Positions 8,393-18,265 are shown, counted from the first letter of the stretch. The stretch: DNA of 64,000 nucleotides from Sphaerothrix epifaneia (GCF_042788235.1 NZ_JBHZOL010000023.1:1-64000), one strand, 5' to 3'. Notes: a model not told the origin generated them from the sequence alone. A program made the numbers and translations.

Positions 8393-9907
8393 ATGGCAAA
8401 CGCTCAGTACATTCTGGCTCTGGATCTCGGTACGACTGGTAACCGGGCGATTCTGTTTGATCGCAACGGTGACATTGCCGGCCAAGCCTATAAAGAACTG
8501 ACCCAGTACTACCCTCAACCAGGCTGGCTAGAGCATGACCCGCGTGAAATCTGGGACGATATTCAATGGGCTATTCAAGCGGCTATTCAAAAGGCCAGCA
8601 TCAATCCGGCAGCTATTGCCGCCATTGGCTTAACGGTACAGCGAGAAACCTGTTTGCTGTGGGACAAAAACAGCGGTCGGCCTTTGCACAACGCTATTGT
8701 TTGGCAAGATCGGCGTACGGCTTCTATCTGTAATGACTTGCGCGATCAGGGGCTGGCGACAGAAATTGCCGATCGCACCGGATTGGTTCTAGACGCTTAC
8801 TTTTCGGCTACAAAGCTACAGTGGCTTTTAGACGCTGTGCAAACCCATCAGCAAGATCCCCCCATTGACCTTGACGATGTTTTAGCCGGAACAGTCGATA
8901 GCTGGGTGCTGTGGAACCTCACGGGTCGCAAAGTTCACGCCACTGACGACAGCAACGCCAGCCGCACCATGTTGCTGAATCTAACCTCTCGCCAGTGGGA
9001 TGAAAAGCTGCTGGATTTGTTTAATATTCCAGCTCACCTGATGCCCGAAATTCGCCCCAGTCTGGGCCACTTTGGCCACACTGATGCTGATATTTTGGGG
9101 GCTGAAATTCCGATTATGGCAGTCTTTGGCGATCAGCAAGCGGCTTTGTTTGCCCACGGCTGTAATCGCCCTGGGCTGCTGAAGTGTACCTATGGTACGG
9201 GGGCGTTTTTGGTGGCACACACTGGCTCAGAGGTGGCGCGATCGCAAAATCAGCTACTTTCAACCGTGGCCTGGTCAGAAGCAGACAACGGCAGCTCAAA
9301 GGTGGGCTATGCCCTAGAAGGCAGCATGTTTACGGCTGGTGCTTGCATTCAGTGGTTGCGAGATGGCATCAAACTCATCACCACAGCGGCTGACACCGAA
9401 GCTTCAGCCGAAAAAGTACCCGACAACGGCGGCGTTTACTTCGTTCCGGCGTTGAGTGGTTTGGGTGCCCCTCACTGGGATATGACCGCTCGCGGAGCCT
9501 TTTTGGGGATTACGGGCGGGGTACAACGTGAGCACATGATTCGAGCCGTTTTGGAGGCGATCGCCTATCAGGTTAACGAGGTCGTAGAAGCGGTTAACGA
9601 AGACAGCGGTACCCGCATCAAATTGCTGAAGGTGGATGGGGGAGCCTGTCAGAATGACTTTTTGATGCAGTTTCAAGCTGATGTACTGGGGATTCCGATT
9701 GAGCGTCCGGCGGTGCTGGATGCAACCGCCCAAGGAGCTGCCTTTGGCGCGGGTTTAGCCGCAGGTTATTGGCACAGTTATGATGATCTGATTCAAAATC
9801 GCAAAATCAATCGCGTCTTTGAGCCAGGAGCCGCAGCCAGTCAAGCCCAGGAAAATTTTCATATGTGGCAAAAGGCCGTTGCCCGAGCCAAGAACTGGGT
9901 TGAGTAG
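8393..9907 (+). CDS. glpK: Glycerol kinase GlpK
   Basis: Phosphorylates glycerol to sn-glycerol 3-phosphate with ATP. At 504 residues it has full FGGY-family length. The N-terminal phosphate loop is LDLGTTGNRAILFD (about 10-23). Glycerol-contact motifs are present: QRET near 83, IVWQDRRT near 103 and FGDQQAALFAHG near 245. The C-terminal nucleotide motif is KVDGGACQNDFLMQFQ near 410. No glycerol facilitator or GlpD gene lies beside it; the next gene downstream is the large hydrolase fusion. No strong Shine-Dalgarno sequence precedes the ATG. Confidence 0.95.
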   Translation: MANAQYILALDLGTTGNRAILFDRNGDIAGQAYKELTQYYPQPGWLEHDPREIWDDIQWAIQAAIQKASINPAAIAAIGLTVQRETCLLWDKNSGRPLHNAIVWQDRRTASICNDLRDQGLATEIADRTGLVLDAYFSATKLQWLLDAVQTHQQDPPIDLDDVLAGTVDSWVLWNLTGRKVHATDDSNASRTMLLNLTSRQWDEKLLDLFNIPAHLMPEIRPSLGHFGHTDADILGAEIPIMAVFGDQQAALFAHGCNRPGLLKCTYGTGAFLVAHTGSEVARSQNQLLSTVAWSEADNGSSKVGYALEGSMFTAGACIQWLRDGIKLITTAADTEASAEKVPDNGGVYFVPALSGLGAPHWDMTARGAFLGITGGVQREHMIRAVLEAIAYQVNEVVEAVNEDSGTRIKLLKVDGGACQNDFLMQFQADVLGIPIERPAVLDATAQGAAFGAGLAAGYWHSYDDLIQNRKINRVFEPGAAASQAQENFHMWQKAVARAKNWVE

Positions 9908-9974
9908 GATAAAGGTAGGGACACGATAGGGGCACAGTCTGCACCTATCGGCCACCATTGAAGGAGATCAGCGT

Positions 9975-12900
9975 TTGGCAGAGACTGCGATCGCCCAGTT
10001 TTGGGTACTGGTGAGAGGGGTGCTAGCCCTCGACCCCAATTTGTTTCAACTGATTCAAAAGTTTCCTCAGCGCTCTTGGGGGGCGGTGGGGGTGGTGTTA
10101 CTGGCAGGTCTATCGCTGGCAGTAGCAGAAAGTGTGGTGCTCTTTCTCAATCGCGTCCGTCCGGCGCGGTTTGTCTTTAGCCTGCTGATTGGAGCCATTT
10201 TGTTTGCCTGTGGCTATGGCTTTTGGGTGTTAACCACCTGGATTACTAGCGTCTGGCTGCTGCAAATCAATCTGTCGCTAGAGACGATTGCGCTGGTGCT
10301 GGCCTACAGCTATGCGCCGCTGATGTTTAGCTTTGTGGGAGCGCTGCCCTACTTTGGGGTGCCGTTGCTGCGGCTGCTGTCGGTGTGGACGCTGCTGGCG
10401 ATGATGCTGGGCTTTTCGGCGGTGGCTGATTTGCCCATGGCCAGGGCTTTTGAAACAGTCGTCACTGGCTGGATTGTGCTACAGCTTCTACAGCAAACGG
10501 TCGGGCAGCCCGTGGCCGCTTTGGGGCGCTGGCTGGCAAATTTAGCCGCTGGGGTGAAGCTGGTGACCGATCGGCGATCGCTTACTGACCTGCTACGAGC
10601 GGGAGAAGCCTTTTTAGCCGATGCCGCTTTACCCAATCGGCCATCCCCCATGGCGGCCAATGCGTTGCCGATGGCGGCTGATGTAGAGTTTGCCCCTGCC
10701 CCCAGCGACTGGGTAGCCACTGAGTCTGCCTCCCCCCCGCCCGACCCCGTACATCGTCTGGCTAAGTTCCAGTTTCCGCTACGGCGATCGCTGCAATATC
10801 TGGGGCTAGCGCTATTTGCCGTGCTGATTACGTTTGTGCTGTCGCCCGTGCGTCGTTTTCTAATCGGTGCTTACTTAACTGCCGGAGCCGCTTGGATTCA
10901 GTTTTTTATTGATCTAGCCTGGATTAGTCTGATTATTTTTATCATCAGTGGTTTGCTAGCACCGCTAGAAGCCCTGGGCTGGTGGGCCGGGTGGTATGGC
11001 GATCCGCTGACGGCAACGCGCCCAGTCATTGCGCCGCTTTCTACCCCGCGCGATCGCATCAAACGCTTTCTCATCTATTTAGACGGAGCCGGACAATCTA
11101 CCGCTGACTATCAGCCTTTTGTCGCCAACTTTCTCGAACAACTAGGCCAACAACTGCCAGAAGATACCCTGCTAGTCAAAGGGCTGATGTCTTATTCAGT
11201 GCTTAATCGACCCCTCACGCAAGATCGCCCTTTTGCTTTCTTTTGGCGTTGGGTTGAAGGGCTAGGCTCACAGCCGCAAGAAAGTTGGGTGAGTGCTTTT
11301 GTTAGCTTCCGCAACATGCTGATGGTATCGGTGTCGGCAGATCAGCGCTATGGCCCAGTTTACAACTGGGGCATGGCTCAGCGCATTTACGACAGTCTGA
11401 TGCGCCTGGGCTATCCTGCAGAGGGCAACGTACCGATTACGCTGATTGGCTATAGCGGCGGCGGCCAGGTGGGGATGGGGGTTGTCCCTTTTTTACGCAA
11501 TAGCCTCAATGCCCCGGTTGAAGTCATTTCGCTGGGGGGCGTGATTAGTGGCCGGGTGGATGCCTTAGCCGTTGAGCAGCTTTATCACCTGGTAGGCGAT
11601 CGCGATTGGATTGAACGACTGGGCGTTGTGCTTTTTCCTCGCCGCTGGCAAGTCTCGTTTCTCTCTTACTGGAACCGGGCAAAGCGAAAAGGCAAAATCA
11701 GCCTGATTGCCCTTAAAGGAGTCGGCCATCAAGGGATTGGCGGTATGTTAGACCCCGAACCCCGCCACGGCGAAAGCCGTTCTCACTTGCAGCGAACGCT
11801 GACGCTGGTGATGAATATTTTGCAAGACAAGTTTTCAGAACAACTGGTGGCCGATCGCCTGCCCGCCCAAACAGAAAGCAATTATCAACGCTACCAGCAA
11901 GCCGACTTCAACCACTGGAGCTACTATCCTCTGCACCAGCCCCCCAACGACCAGCTTTATCGTCCGATTGCCCCCTGGATGGGGCGGCTGATTTTGCCCA
12001 GTCCCGATCAGCGGCGACAGATTAACGGCGTGCTGTTTGAAGTCCATCATGCCGCCGCCGCTCAGACTTCGCTGGTGGGTAAAGTTGTGATGCTGCGCTG
12101 GAGCCAGCAGTTAGCGGTGCAAACGCGAGTTCGCCAGGTGACACAAGATGTCCACTTTAGTGCTGAAGCGGAATATACCCATCGACAAGGACTGGTGCAT
12201 CCGATCCGGCTGAATCACTGGCGACAGGTTAATCCGTTAGAGTCGCTAGCTGGCTCGCATCCAGAAAATGACGTGATTGTGGCACTACCAGACCCCGTAC
12301 AGGTGAGTGAGGTAGAGGGGATAGAAAGCGGCTTAGAAGGGGTCGAAGGGTGTGTTTTAGCGATCGCCCATGAACCCGTGCAGATTAGCGGGCGTTATTA
12401 CGGGCTGGTGCAGTTTATAGAGCCAGTCGAACCGGACAGCGATCGCTATCGAGTGGCTCACTTTGAACTAGCCACTCGGCGATTTGACGGCCCTACTGAA
12501 ATTGTGCGATTGCCCCAGGTCATTCCCGACAAAAACGGCACGCTGCCCGCGACCGCCGCTCAAATTGAGCAATCTCCCCAAAACGAAAACGGCTGGTATA
12601 TCTATGGAGCAGCCGACGCCGCAGGGCTGTTTGTTGTGCAGGCGATCGCCCCGCGTGACCTTTTTCGCCTCATGCCTCGCCGCACCCTGTTGCAGACAAA
12701 AGCAGGGCTACGCTACGTGAAACAAAAAGCCTGGAAGAACCTAGTTGCCAAAAAAGGCCAGACAGAATCGGTACTCATTAGCCCCCATACGGCCACCGCT
12801 CAGCAAGCGCGGCAGGCTTGGCAGGTAGGCGATCGCGCCTTGCTAGTACATACCTACGGCGGCATTGGCGGGCGTCAGCGCGAACCTGCAGCCAAAGCGC

Positions 12901-13667
12901 CTATTTACTTTGGTCACTTTGCTTACGGGGTGGCCACGGTAATTCATGAACCCCTAGCTGATGAACCGCAGTTTGATATTCGCTATTACCAGGTGTATAC
13001 CCACAATACCCACGGCATTATTGCCGGAGTGCTGCACTGGACCCACTATATGGGCGATCGCCAGTGGGGCTTTTTGGGAACGCGCCCGGTGGCCGATATT
13101 TTAATCAAACACTCAGCCTATACAGAACCCTTTGACTTTAACGGCTCTCTACCAACTGCCCTAGATGATCTAATTCGTCAGCTCGAAACCATGGTAGCCC
13201 GCTATCGCATTGGCGATGGCACAGGGGGAACGTATGTTGGGCCAGCTAACAATTGCGCTCAAGACTCAAATCAGGCGCTTTATGCCAGCATCAAGCAGCT
13301 AGAAGAACTTATTCAGGCTAGCCCTCCGAAAAAGTCGCGCTGGCAAGCCCAGCATCCTGAACAAGCTCAACGCTATCAGCAGCTATTGGGGATTCGTAAA
13401 GCCCTGCAGCGGGAACTGCTACCGCTAGGCAGTGCCCGCGCCGATTGGGAAGATGGCCGTGAAATGTTGGGCAGCAATCTCGAAGATTATCCGCTCAAAA
13501 CGCTGGGGCGAGGGCTGCTCAGTTGGCGCACTATGCTGCCGCGTGTGGCTAGCGACACCGTCATCGAGCTGTTTTTACGCCACGGAGCCTGTTTGTGGGT
13601 GTTGCGAACCAACCAGGTGGGCGGCGACAATCCAGAAATTGAACCCATTGCGCCGTTTACTTTTTAA
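9975..13667 (+). CDS. 1230-aa multispanning membrane protein with alpha/beta-hydrolase domain
   Basis: A large protein with four parts. About residues 30-195 form a bundle of hydrophobic helices resembling Yip1-type domains. A variable Pro/Ala-rich linker runs to about 260. Further transmembrane segments lie at about 272-335. About 360-640 form a hydrolase-like domain with nucleophile elbow GYSGGGQVG (Ser494) and a candidate catalytic His585 in GVGHQG. The last 590 residues are soluble and unrecognised. The start is TTG, 67 bases after glpK, with AAGGAG at 9961-9966 eight bases before it. Substrate unknown; a membrane lipid or envelope ester is plausible but inferred. Domain limits are approximate. 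Confidence 0.75.
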   Translation: MAETAIAQFWVLVRGVLALDPNLFQLIQKFPQRSWGAVGVVLLAGLSLAVAESVVLFLNRVRPARFVFSLLIGAILFACGYGFWVLTTWITSVWLLQINLSLETIALVLAYSYAPLMFSFVGALPYFGVPLLRLLSVWTLLAMMLGFSAVADLPMARAFETVVTGWIVLQLLQQTVGQPVAALGRWLANLAAGVKLVTDRRSLTDLLRAGEAFLADAALPNRPSPMAANALPMAADVEFAPAPSDWVATESASPPPDPVHRLAKFQFPLRRSLQYLGLALFAVLITFVLSPVRRFLIGAYLTAGAAWIQFFIDLAWISLIIFIISGLLAPLEALGWWAGWYGDPLTATRPVIAPLSTPRDRIKRFLIYLDGAGQSTADYQPFVANFLEQLGQQLPEDTLLVKGLMSYSVLNRPLTQDRPFAFFWRWVEGLGSQPQESWVSAFVSFRNMLMVSVSADQRYGPVYNWGMAQRIYDSLMRLGYPAEGNVPITLIGYSGGGQVGMGVVPFLRNSLNAPVEVISLGGVISGRVDALAVEQLYHLVGDRDWIERLGVVLFPRRWQVSFLSYWNRAKRKGKISLIALKGVGHQGIGGMLDPEPRHGESRSHLQRTLTLVMNILQDKFSEQLVADRLPAQTESNYQRYQQADFNHWSYYPLHQPPNDQLYRPIAPWMGRLILPSPDQRRQINGVLFEVHHAAAAQTSLVGKVVMLRWSQQLAVQTRVRQVTQDVHFSAEAEYTHRQGLVHPIRLNHWRQVNPLESLAGSHPENDVIVALPDPVQVSEVEGIESGLEGVEGCVLAIAHEPVQISGRYYGLVQFIEPVEPDSDRYRVAHFELATRRFDGPTEIVRLPQVIPDKNGTLPATAAQIEQSPQNENGWYIYGAADAAGLFVVQAIAPRDLFRLMPRRTLLQTKAGLRYVKQKAWKNLVAKKGQTESVLISPHTATAQQARQAWQVGDRALLVHTYGGIGGRQREPAAKAPIYFGHFAYGVATVIHEPLADEPQFDIRYYQVYTHNTHGIIAGVLHWTHYMGDRQWGFLGTRPVADILIKHSAYTEPFDFNGSLPTALDDLIRQLETMVARYRIGDGTGGTYVGPANNCAQDSNQALYASIKQLEELIQASPPKKSRWQAQHPEQAQRYQQLLGIRKALQRELLPLGSARADWEDGREMLGSNLEDYPLKTLGRGLLSWRTMLPRVASDTVIELFLRHGACLWVLRTNQVGGDNPEIEPIAPFTF

Positions 13668-13677
13668 CCCGGCTTTA

Positions 13678-13693
13678 GCCAACCGCTGTTGGC
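13678..13693 (+). terminator. Weak hairpin after the large hydrolase gene
   Basis: GCCAAC-CGCT-GTTGGC forms a perfect six-base-pair stem 11 bases past the stop codon. No T-run follows, so termination is uncertain. Confidence 0.3.
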
Positions 13694-14011
13694 AGTAAAA
13701 AGCCAGACCTCAAACCTGCGATCGCGATGGGGCGGGCGATCGCGTTCCTACGCATTTAGCGGATGACAGCCAGACGCGATGGCCTTACACTCAGAGTCTG
13801 TGCTGGCTCTACATTTTTGATAACCAATAACTTGACTTCAGTCAGGGTATCAGTTTATGAATGACCCCAGACTCTCTTGGTAAACCCTGCTGAGCAACTC
13901 GTTGCCTGCTGCACCCCAGCCGGGAAAGCTAGGGCTAACCGCTTGTTCACCCAGCCGCCTGAGCCAGTTTATCCTGAAAATTGCCGCTGGCATTGTGTCC
14001 GCTTTCTCTTC
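13694..14011. other. Intergenic stretch before the cyclic-nucleotide-binding gene
   Basis: About 320 bases containing two HIP1-type sites near 13720 and 13740. An in-frame extension of the next gene opens at a TTG (13877), but its 45 residues look non-coding (Cys/Pro/Trp-rich). No other gene or RNA is evident. Confidence 0.5.
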
Positions 14012-14611
14012 ATGTTAACCAGTGTCGATCGTCTTCTATTCGTTCGTGGTGTCCCCATCTTTAAAGAATTGCGGGACGACTTTTTGGTTCGCCTCGCCTC
14101 CATTATGGATGAGCTGTCCTTCCCGCCAAACTACACTATCTTTACCGAAGGGCAAGAAGGGCGATCGCTTTATATTGTCGTTTCCGGGCGGGTGAGTGTT
14201 CATCTCAAGCAGCAAGAATTGGCTCAACTCGATCAGGGTACCTGCTTTGGGGAAATGTCGCTGTTCGATGCGGAACCGCGTTCAGCCTCAGTGACAACGC
14301 TAGAATCTTGCGAGTGCCTGATGCTGACTCAGCAGCAGCTTTATGAAGCCATTGACGAAACCCCCGGTATTGCGGTCAACATTATTCGCATGCTCTCCCG
14401 CCGCATCCGGGAACTCAACAAAGAACTTAACGGCAAAAACCAAGAACTGAATCGCTATCGTAGCGCCACTGCTTATACGCCCCCTGTGCCCCTCTTTAAG
14501 CAAACTGATCTAAAGTCACCCTACCCGTTAACAGCCAACGGAGCCGCCGCCGAAGCAGATCAGCCTTATCCATCCGATGTTAGTTATTTCAATGGCAACT
14601 TACCTTACTAG
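14012..14611 (+). CDS. Cyclic-nucleotide-binding protein without DNA-binding domain
   Basis: The 199-residue product begins MLTSVDRLLFVRGVPIFKEL and holds one CNBD (about 10-125). The phosphate-binding cassette FGEMSLFDAEPRSASVTT keeps the Glu and Arg that hold the cyclic phosphate, so cAMP or cGMP binding is possible. After the domain come a basic helix (MLSRRIRELNKELNGKNQEL) and a polar tail; there is no helix-turn-helix, so it is not a complete CRP/FNR regulator. The start at 14012 matches the family. The longer TTG-started frame from 13877 adds unlikely sequence. It probably acts through a partner protein. Confidence 0.85.
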   Translation: MLTSVDRLLFVRGVPIFKELRDDFLVRLASIMDELSFPPNYTIFTEGQEGRSLYIVVSGRVSVHLKQQELAQLDQGTCFGEMSLFDAEPRSASVTTLESCECLMLTQQQLYEAIDETPGIAVNIIRMLSRRIRELNKELNGKNQELNRYRSATAYTPPVPLFKQTDLKSPYPLTANGAAAEADQPYPSDVSYFNGNLPY

Positions 14612-14630
14612 CTGATGTTGGGCTGGAGGG

Positions 14631-15977
14631 CTAGGAGCGGCCAAACTGCTGACAGGCTTGCAAAAAGCGGTAGGGAATCTCCGGGCGATCGCCCCAGTGC
14701 AAATGCAGGTAGGAGGCATGGATTTGGTGGTGTCGCCACCCTTCTAAGACGGGGTTTGATAGACCATGCCCTTGCAGGCTGTAGATAGGATCGACTGGAG
14801 CAGGCTGAATGACTGAACGGTGAAATTCGTGCCCCCAGATTTGGGTGCCAGCAGCCAACAGCGGGGTCGATTGGCAAACGGTGGCTTGGCGATAGCCCAG
14901 GGTCAGCCGTGCAGACATTTGCACCGCTGCTGGCAAACTGCCCACCATCGGCCAGGGGCGTTGCTCAAAGTCTTGTAGCTGCTGGCAGAGATACATCAGT
15001 CCGCCACACTCAGCGTAAACTGGCAGTTGCTGTGCTAATGCGGTTTTAACCGTCAGGAGAGCCGCGCCATTTGCAGCTAGCTCAGCCGCAAACAACTCAG
15101 GAAATCCCCCGCCTAAATACAATCCTTGACTATCCTCAGGGAGTTTTGGGTCGCTCAACGGACTCCAGTTGATGAGCTGCGCCCCTAAAGCTTCTAGCAG
15201 CGCCAAGTTTTCGGCATAGTAAAAGCTAAAAGCGCGATCGCGAGCAACCGCAAGCCGCACTGGAATAGGCTGAAATTGGGCTTCTGGCAGCCTCACCTGA
15301 GTCGTCACAGGCGATCGCAGCAGCGGCGTCAATCGTGGCCAGTCAAAACAGGTTTTGCCCAGAGTGGCTAATTGCGCTAGCGTTTGCCGCAGGGTAGGGA
15401 GTTCGGCGGTTGGTACCAGCCCCAAATGGCGGCTGGGCAGTTCGATGTTTTGGTGGCGGCGCAAAAACCCCAAAATAGGTACGTTTAGCGGTGCGATCGC
15501 GGCCTTGAGTAAATCTAAATGGCGATCGCTAGCCACTCGATTTAAGACCACACCCGCAAACTGCAGCCGTGCATCTAGCGTGCGATAGCCCTGCACAATA
15601 GCCGCAACCGAGTGAGATAAACGACTTGCATCAATAACTAGCAAAACAGGTAGCTGTAAGCTACGAGCAACGTCAGCCGTGCTGCCCCAGTCCTGATAGC
15701 CCCCAGCCCCATCAAATAGCCCCATCACCCCTTCAACCAGGGCATAAGGAGCGGTTTGGCTGTAGCGCTGATAGCAGCGCTGTACATAAGCCGCTGAGGT
15801 CAGGACAGGGTCGAGATTGTAGCAAGGCCGCCCGGTGACCGCCTGATGAAACATGGGGTCGATGTAATCTGGCCCCACCTTGAAAGACTGGACTCCCTGA
15901 TCCAGAGCCGCCAGTAGCGCCAGCGTTACGGTTGTCTTACCGACACCGCTCCGTTCTCCTGCAATTACAAGCCCCAT
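14631..15977 (-). CDS. cobB: Cobyrinate a,c-diamide synthase
   Basis: Amidates the a and c side chains of cobyrinate using glutamine and ATP, in corrinoid synthesis. The N-terminal dethiobiotin-synthetase-like domain opens MGLVIAGERSGVGKTTVTLA with a P-loop, followed by KVGPDYIDPMFH. The C-terminal class I glutamine amidotransferase domain shows LYLGGGFPELFA, nucleophile Cys324 in AECGGLMYL and the GHEFHRS histidine motif. The 448-residue length is normal for CobB/CbiA. It lies 70 bases after ndhB on the same strand, separated by a good terminator, so it is probably transcribed independently or by partial readthrough. No other cobalamin gene is nearby. Confidence 0.95.
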   Translation of the reverse strand: MGLVIAGERSGVGKTTVTLALLAALDQGVQSFKVGPDYIDPMFHQAVTGRPCYNLDPVLTSAAYVQRCYQRYSQTAPYALVEGVMGLFDGAGGYQDWGSTADVARSLQLPVLLVIDASRLSHSVAAIVQGYRTLDARLQFAGVVLNRVASDRHLDLLKAAIAPLNVPILGFLRRHQNIELPSRHLGLVPTAELPTLRQTLAQLATLGKTCFDWPRLTPLLRSPVTTQVRLPEAQFQPIPVRLAVARDRAFSFYYAENLALLEALGAQLINWSPLSDPKLPEDSQGLYLGGGFPELFAAELAANGAALLTVKTALAQQLPVYAECGGLMYLCQQLQDFEQRPWPMVGSLPAAVQMSARLTLGYRQATVCQSTPLLAAGTQIWGHEFHRSVIQPAPVDPIYSLQGHGLSNPVLEGWRHHQIHASYLHLHWGDRPEIPYRFLQACQQFGRS

Positions 15978-15988
15978 GCACCATCCCT

Positions 15989-16021
15989 AAAAGCAAAACA
16001 GGTGGACAAACCATCCACCTG
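15989..16021 (-). terminator. Intrinsic terminator of ndhB
   Basis: Read on the minus strand, CAGGTGGA and TCCACCTG pair around a seven-base loop (16021 down to 15999) and are followed by the T-rich tract TTTTGCTTTT. It lies 27 bases after the ndhB stop and just before the cobB start. This is the best textbook terminator in the window. Confidence 0.8.
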
Positions 16022-16047
16022 AAAAACCTAGCGCTATCCAACAAAAC

Positions 16048-17649
16048 CTATAAGGCTTGTACAGCGTCTTGACTGGGTCGCAAAGCGGTTTCAGTTCTAA
16101 CGCTATCCGCAGCAATAGGAGCGGTTTCTTGGTGTACCACAGCGGTTGATTGCAAAATAGCTGTGCGCGCGATTGAGCTATTCGCTAGGGAAAACAGAGG
16201 GTTAGACAAAATTCCGGCTAAAGAAGTTGCCACCACCGCCAAAATGAGGCTGACCTGCAAAGGCCGCATTCCAGGCAGCGTCCAGCGTACCTCAGGGTAG
16301 TTTTTGACGACCTCGGACATCTCATGCGGCTCTTTTACCACCATCATCTTAATCACGCGGATGTAGTAGTAAATAGAAATCACGCTGGTAATCAACCCTA
16401 CCAAAACCAGTCCATAAGCCCCGGCCTGCCAGCCTGCCCAAAAGATATAAAGCTTACCAAAAAAGCCTGCTAGCGGCGGAATACCTCCCAATGACAGCAA
16501 GCAAATGCTGAGGCCAAACGTCAGTAGCGGGTCTTTTTGATACAAACCGCTGTACTCGCTGATTTGATCGGTGCCTGTGCGCAGAGAAAAGAGAATGACA
16601 CAGGTGAACCCGCCTAGGTTCATAAATAGGTAAATCAGCAGGTAGAAAATCATGCTGGCATAACCGGCCTCAGTGCCAATAATTAAGCCAATCATGACAA
16701 AGCCCGCCTGGGCAATTGAAGAGTAGGCCAGCATCCGTTTCATGCTGGTCTGCGCCAAAGCCACGACGTTGCCCAAAATCATGCTGAGGATGGCCAAGGC
16801 GGTAAAGACAAAGTGCCACTGCTCTGATACCAGCGGAAAAGCGGTAACCAACAGGCGAATTGCCAGCGCAAACCCAGCCGCTTTAGAACCCACAGAAAGA
16901 AAGGCAACGACAGGCGTTGGCGAACCTTCGTAGACATCGGGAGTCCATTGATGGAAAGGAACGGCGGCAATTTTGAAAGCAATGCCCGCAATCACAAAAA
17001 CCAGCGCTACTACCAGACCAATCGGCACATCCGAGCCATCAGCCAGAATGTTAGCGGCGATCGCCCCCAAGCGAGTTTGCCCACCCGACAGCCCAAAGAG
17101 CAGCGAAACACCGTACAGAAAGATGGCAGAGCTAGCTGCCCCAATCAGCAAATATTTGAGAGCCGCCTCGTTAGAGCGCGGGTCGCGCTTCATATAGCCT
17201 GTCAACAGGTAAGAAGAAATACTCAGCGTTTCGAGCGAGACAAAAATTGTCACCAACTCGTCGGCTCCTGAAAGAAACATGCCACCCAGCGTTGCCGTTA
17301 GCAAAATTACCAAAAATTCTGCTAGCGAGGTGCCCGATTGCTCTACATAGCGAATCGACATGGGCACGGTAATTGTCGCTGACAAGACAATGATGCCGCG
17401 AAAAATCACGCTCAGGGCATCTCCGTTGAAGCCACCCAAGAAGGCGATGGGATTTTGAATGTCCCACTGAAAAACGAGTGCGACCACTGCCGCCAAAAGC
17501 CCGACAATTGCCACATAAGGAGTCCACCGAGACGAAGAGCGACCCACAATGAGGTCACCCACCAGAATGACCAGCAGCGTCGCAATCACGACACCCTCCG
17601 GTAAGATTGCCCCGGCATTAAGCTGCGCGGCAAGATTAGTCACATCCAT
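16048..17649 (-). CDS. ndhB: NAD(P)H-quinone oxidoreductase subunit 2 (NdhB)
   Basis: A proton-pumping antiporter-like subunit of the photosynthetic NDH-1 complex in the thylakoid membrane, used for cyclic electron flow, respiration and CO2 uptake. The 533 residues form about 14 transmembrane helices. ETLSISSYLLTGYMKRDPRS, then NEAALKYLLIGAASSAIFLYG, and the central FKIAAVPFHQWTPDVYEGSP motif are diagnostic. A polar C-terminal tail of about 40 residues follows the last helix. It is monocistronic by position: a long upstream region and a terminator downstream. Confidence 0.97.
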   Translation of the reverse strand: MDVTNLAAQLNAGAILPEGVVIATLLVILVGDLIVGRSSSRWTPYVAIVGLLAAVVALVFQWDIQNPIAFLGGFNGDALSVIFRGIIVLSATITVPMSIRYVEQSGTSLAEFLVILLTATLGGMFLSGADELVTIFVSLETLSISSYLLTGYMKRDPRSNEAALKYLLIGAASSAIFLYGVSLLFGLSGGQTRLGAIAANILADGSDVPIGLVVALVFVIAGIAFKIAAVPFHQWTPDVYEGSPTPVVAFLSVGSKAAGFALAIRLLVTAFPLVSEQWHFVFTALAILSMILGNVVALAQTSMKRMLAYSSIAQAGFVMIGLIIGTEAGYASMIFYLLIYLFMNLGGFTCVILFSLRTGTDQISEYSGLYQKDPLLTFGLSICLLSLGGIPPLAGFFGKLYIFWAGWQAGAYGLVLVGLITSVISIYYYIRVIKMMVVKEPHEMSEVVKNYPEVRWTLPGMRPLQVSLILAVVATSLAGILSNPLFSLANSSIARTAILQSTAVVHQETAPIAADSVRTETALRPSQDAVQAL

Positions 17650-18265
17650 GAGCTTGAATACCTCGAACAGTCAGCTTAGGGAGTAGTTTAGGTTAAATTT
17701 GTATCATCCAGTGTAGAACGGCGCTGCCACTTCCCTCTAGAGAGATAGGTGCCTAAAGCGGCGATCGCTAAGTTCCCTTAGCAATGTAACATCTCTTTAA
17801 CTAAGCACAGCAATATCGCTAACCCTTTTGCAGCAACCTTCTCAGCTTAAAAGTTCGGCAAACCGCCTAGACGAACTTGTCATTTTCGATATAAGCCTAT
17901 AAAAAGGCATCACAGCTGACTGACCCACTTTTCCCCTCCTCGGCTAGCCTGAGAAAAAGGCGCTATTTTCGGAATCGCCGCTTCTACCTGTGAAGCCCCT
18001 AACCAATAAGCTAACCGCAAAGGTCTGTTGATAGCACAAGCGATCGCGTAGTCTATAAAGGCTTAAAAAATGTTTAATTTGTCTTTAACCTGCGCAGTAG
18101 CGCAATATGGATTTGGGAATATTGCGGCAAAGCACCCAGCCCCCGGTGGCTGATGATTCGCCAAAACGATTAGCCAGCTTTTCCCGGAAGAGGTTCTAGC
18201 CCCTGCTAGATTTTTTCTATCTATTATTAAAAGAAGTTTCAACGGCCTGAGACGTTCGCAGCCCT
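17650..18265. other. Divergent intergenic region between ndhB and topA
   Basis: 616 bases separating two divergent genes, so promoters for both are expected here. I see no coding frame longer than about 27 codons with a ribosome binding site. A-T-rich segments near 18060-18090 and 18210-18235 are the likeliest promoter zones for topA, but no convincing -35/-10 pair stands out. Confidence 0.5.

Noticed and set aside
10349..10720. Minus-strand open frame of 123 codons inside the large hydrolase gene
   Set aside because: Antisense shadow of a G+C-rich coding region; Ser/Ala-rich, no ribosome site.
13877..14011. N-terminal extension of the cyclic-nucleotide-binding gene from TTG
   Set aside because: Composition is unlike coding sequence and family members start at the ATG at 14012.
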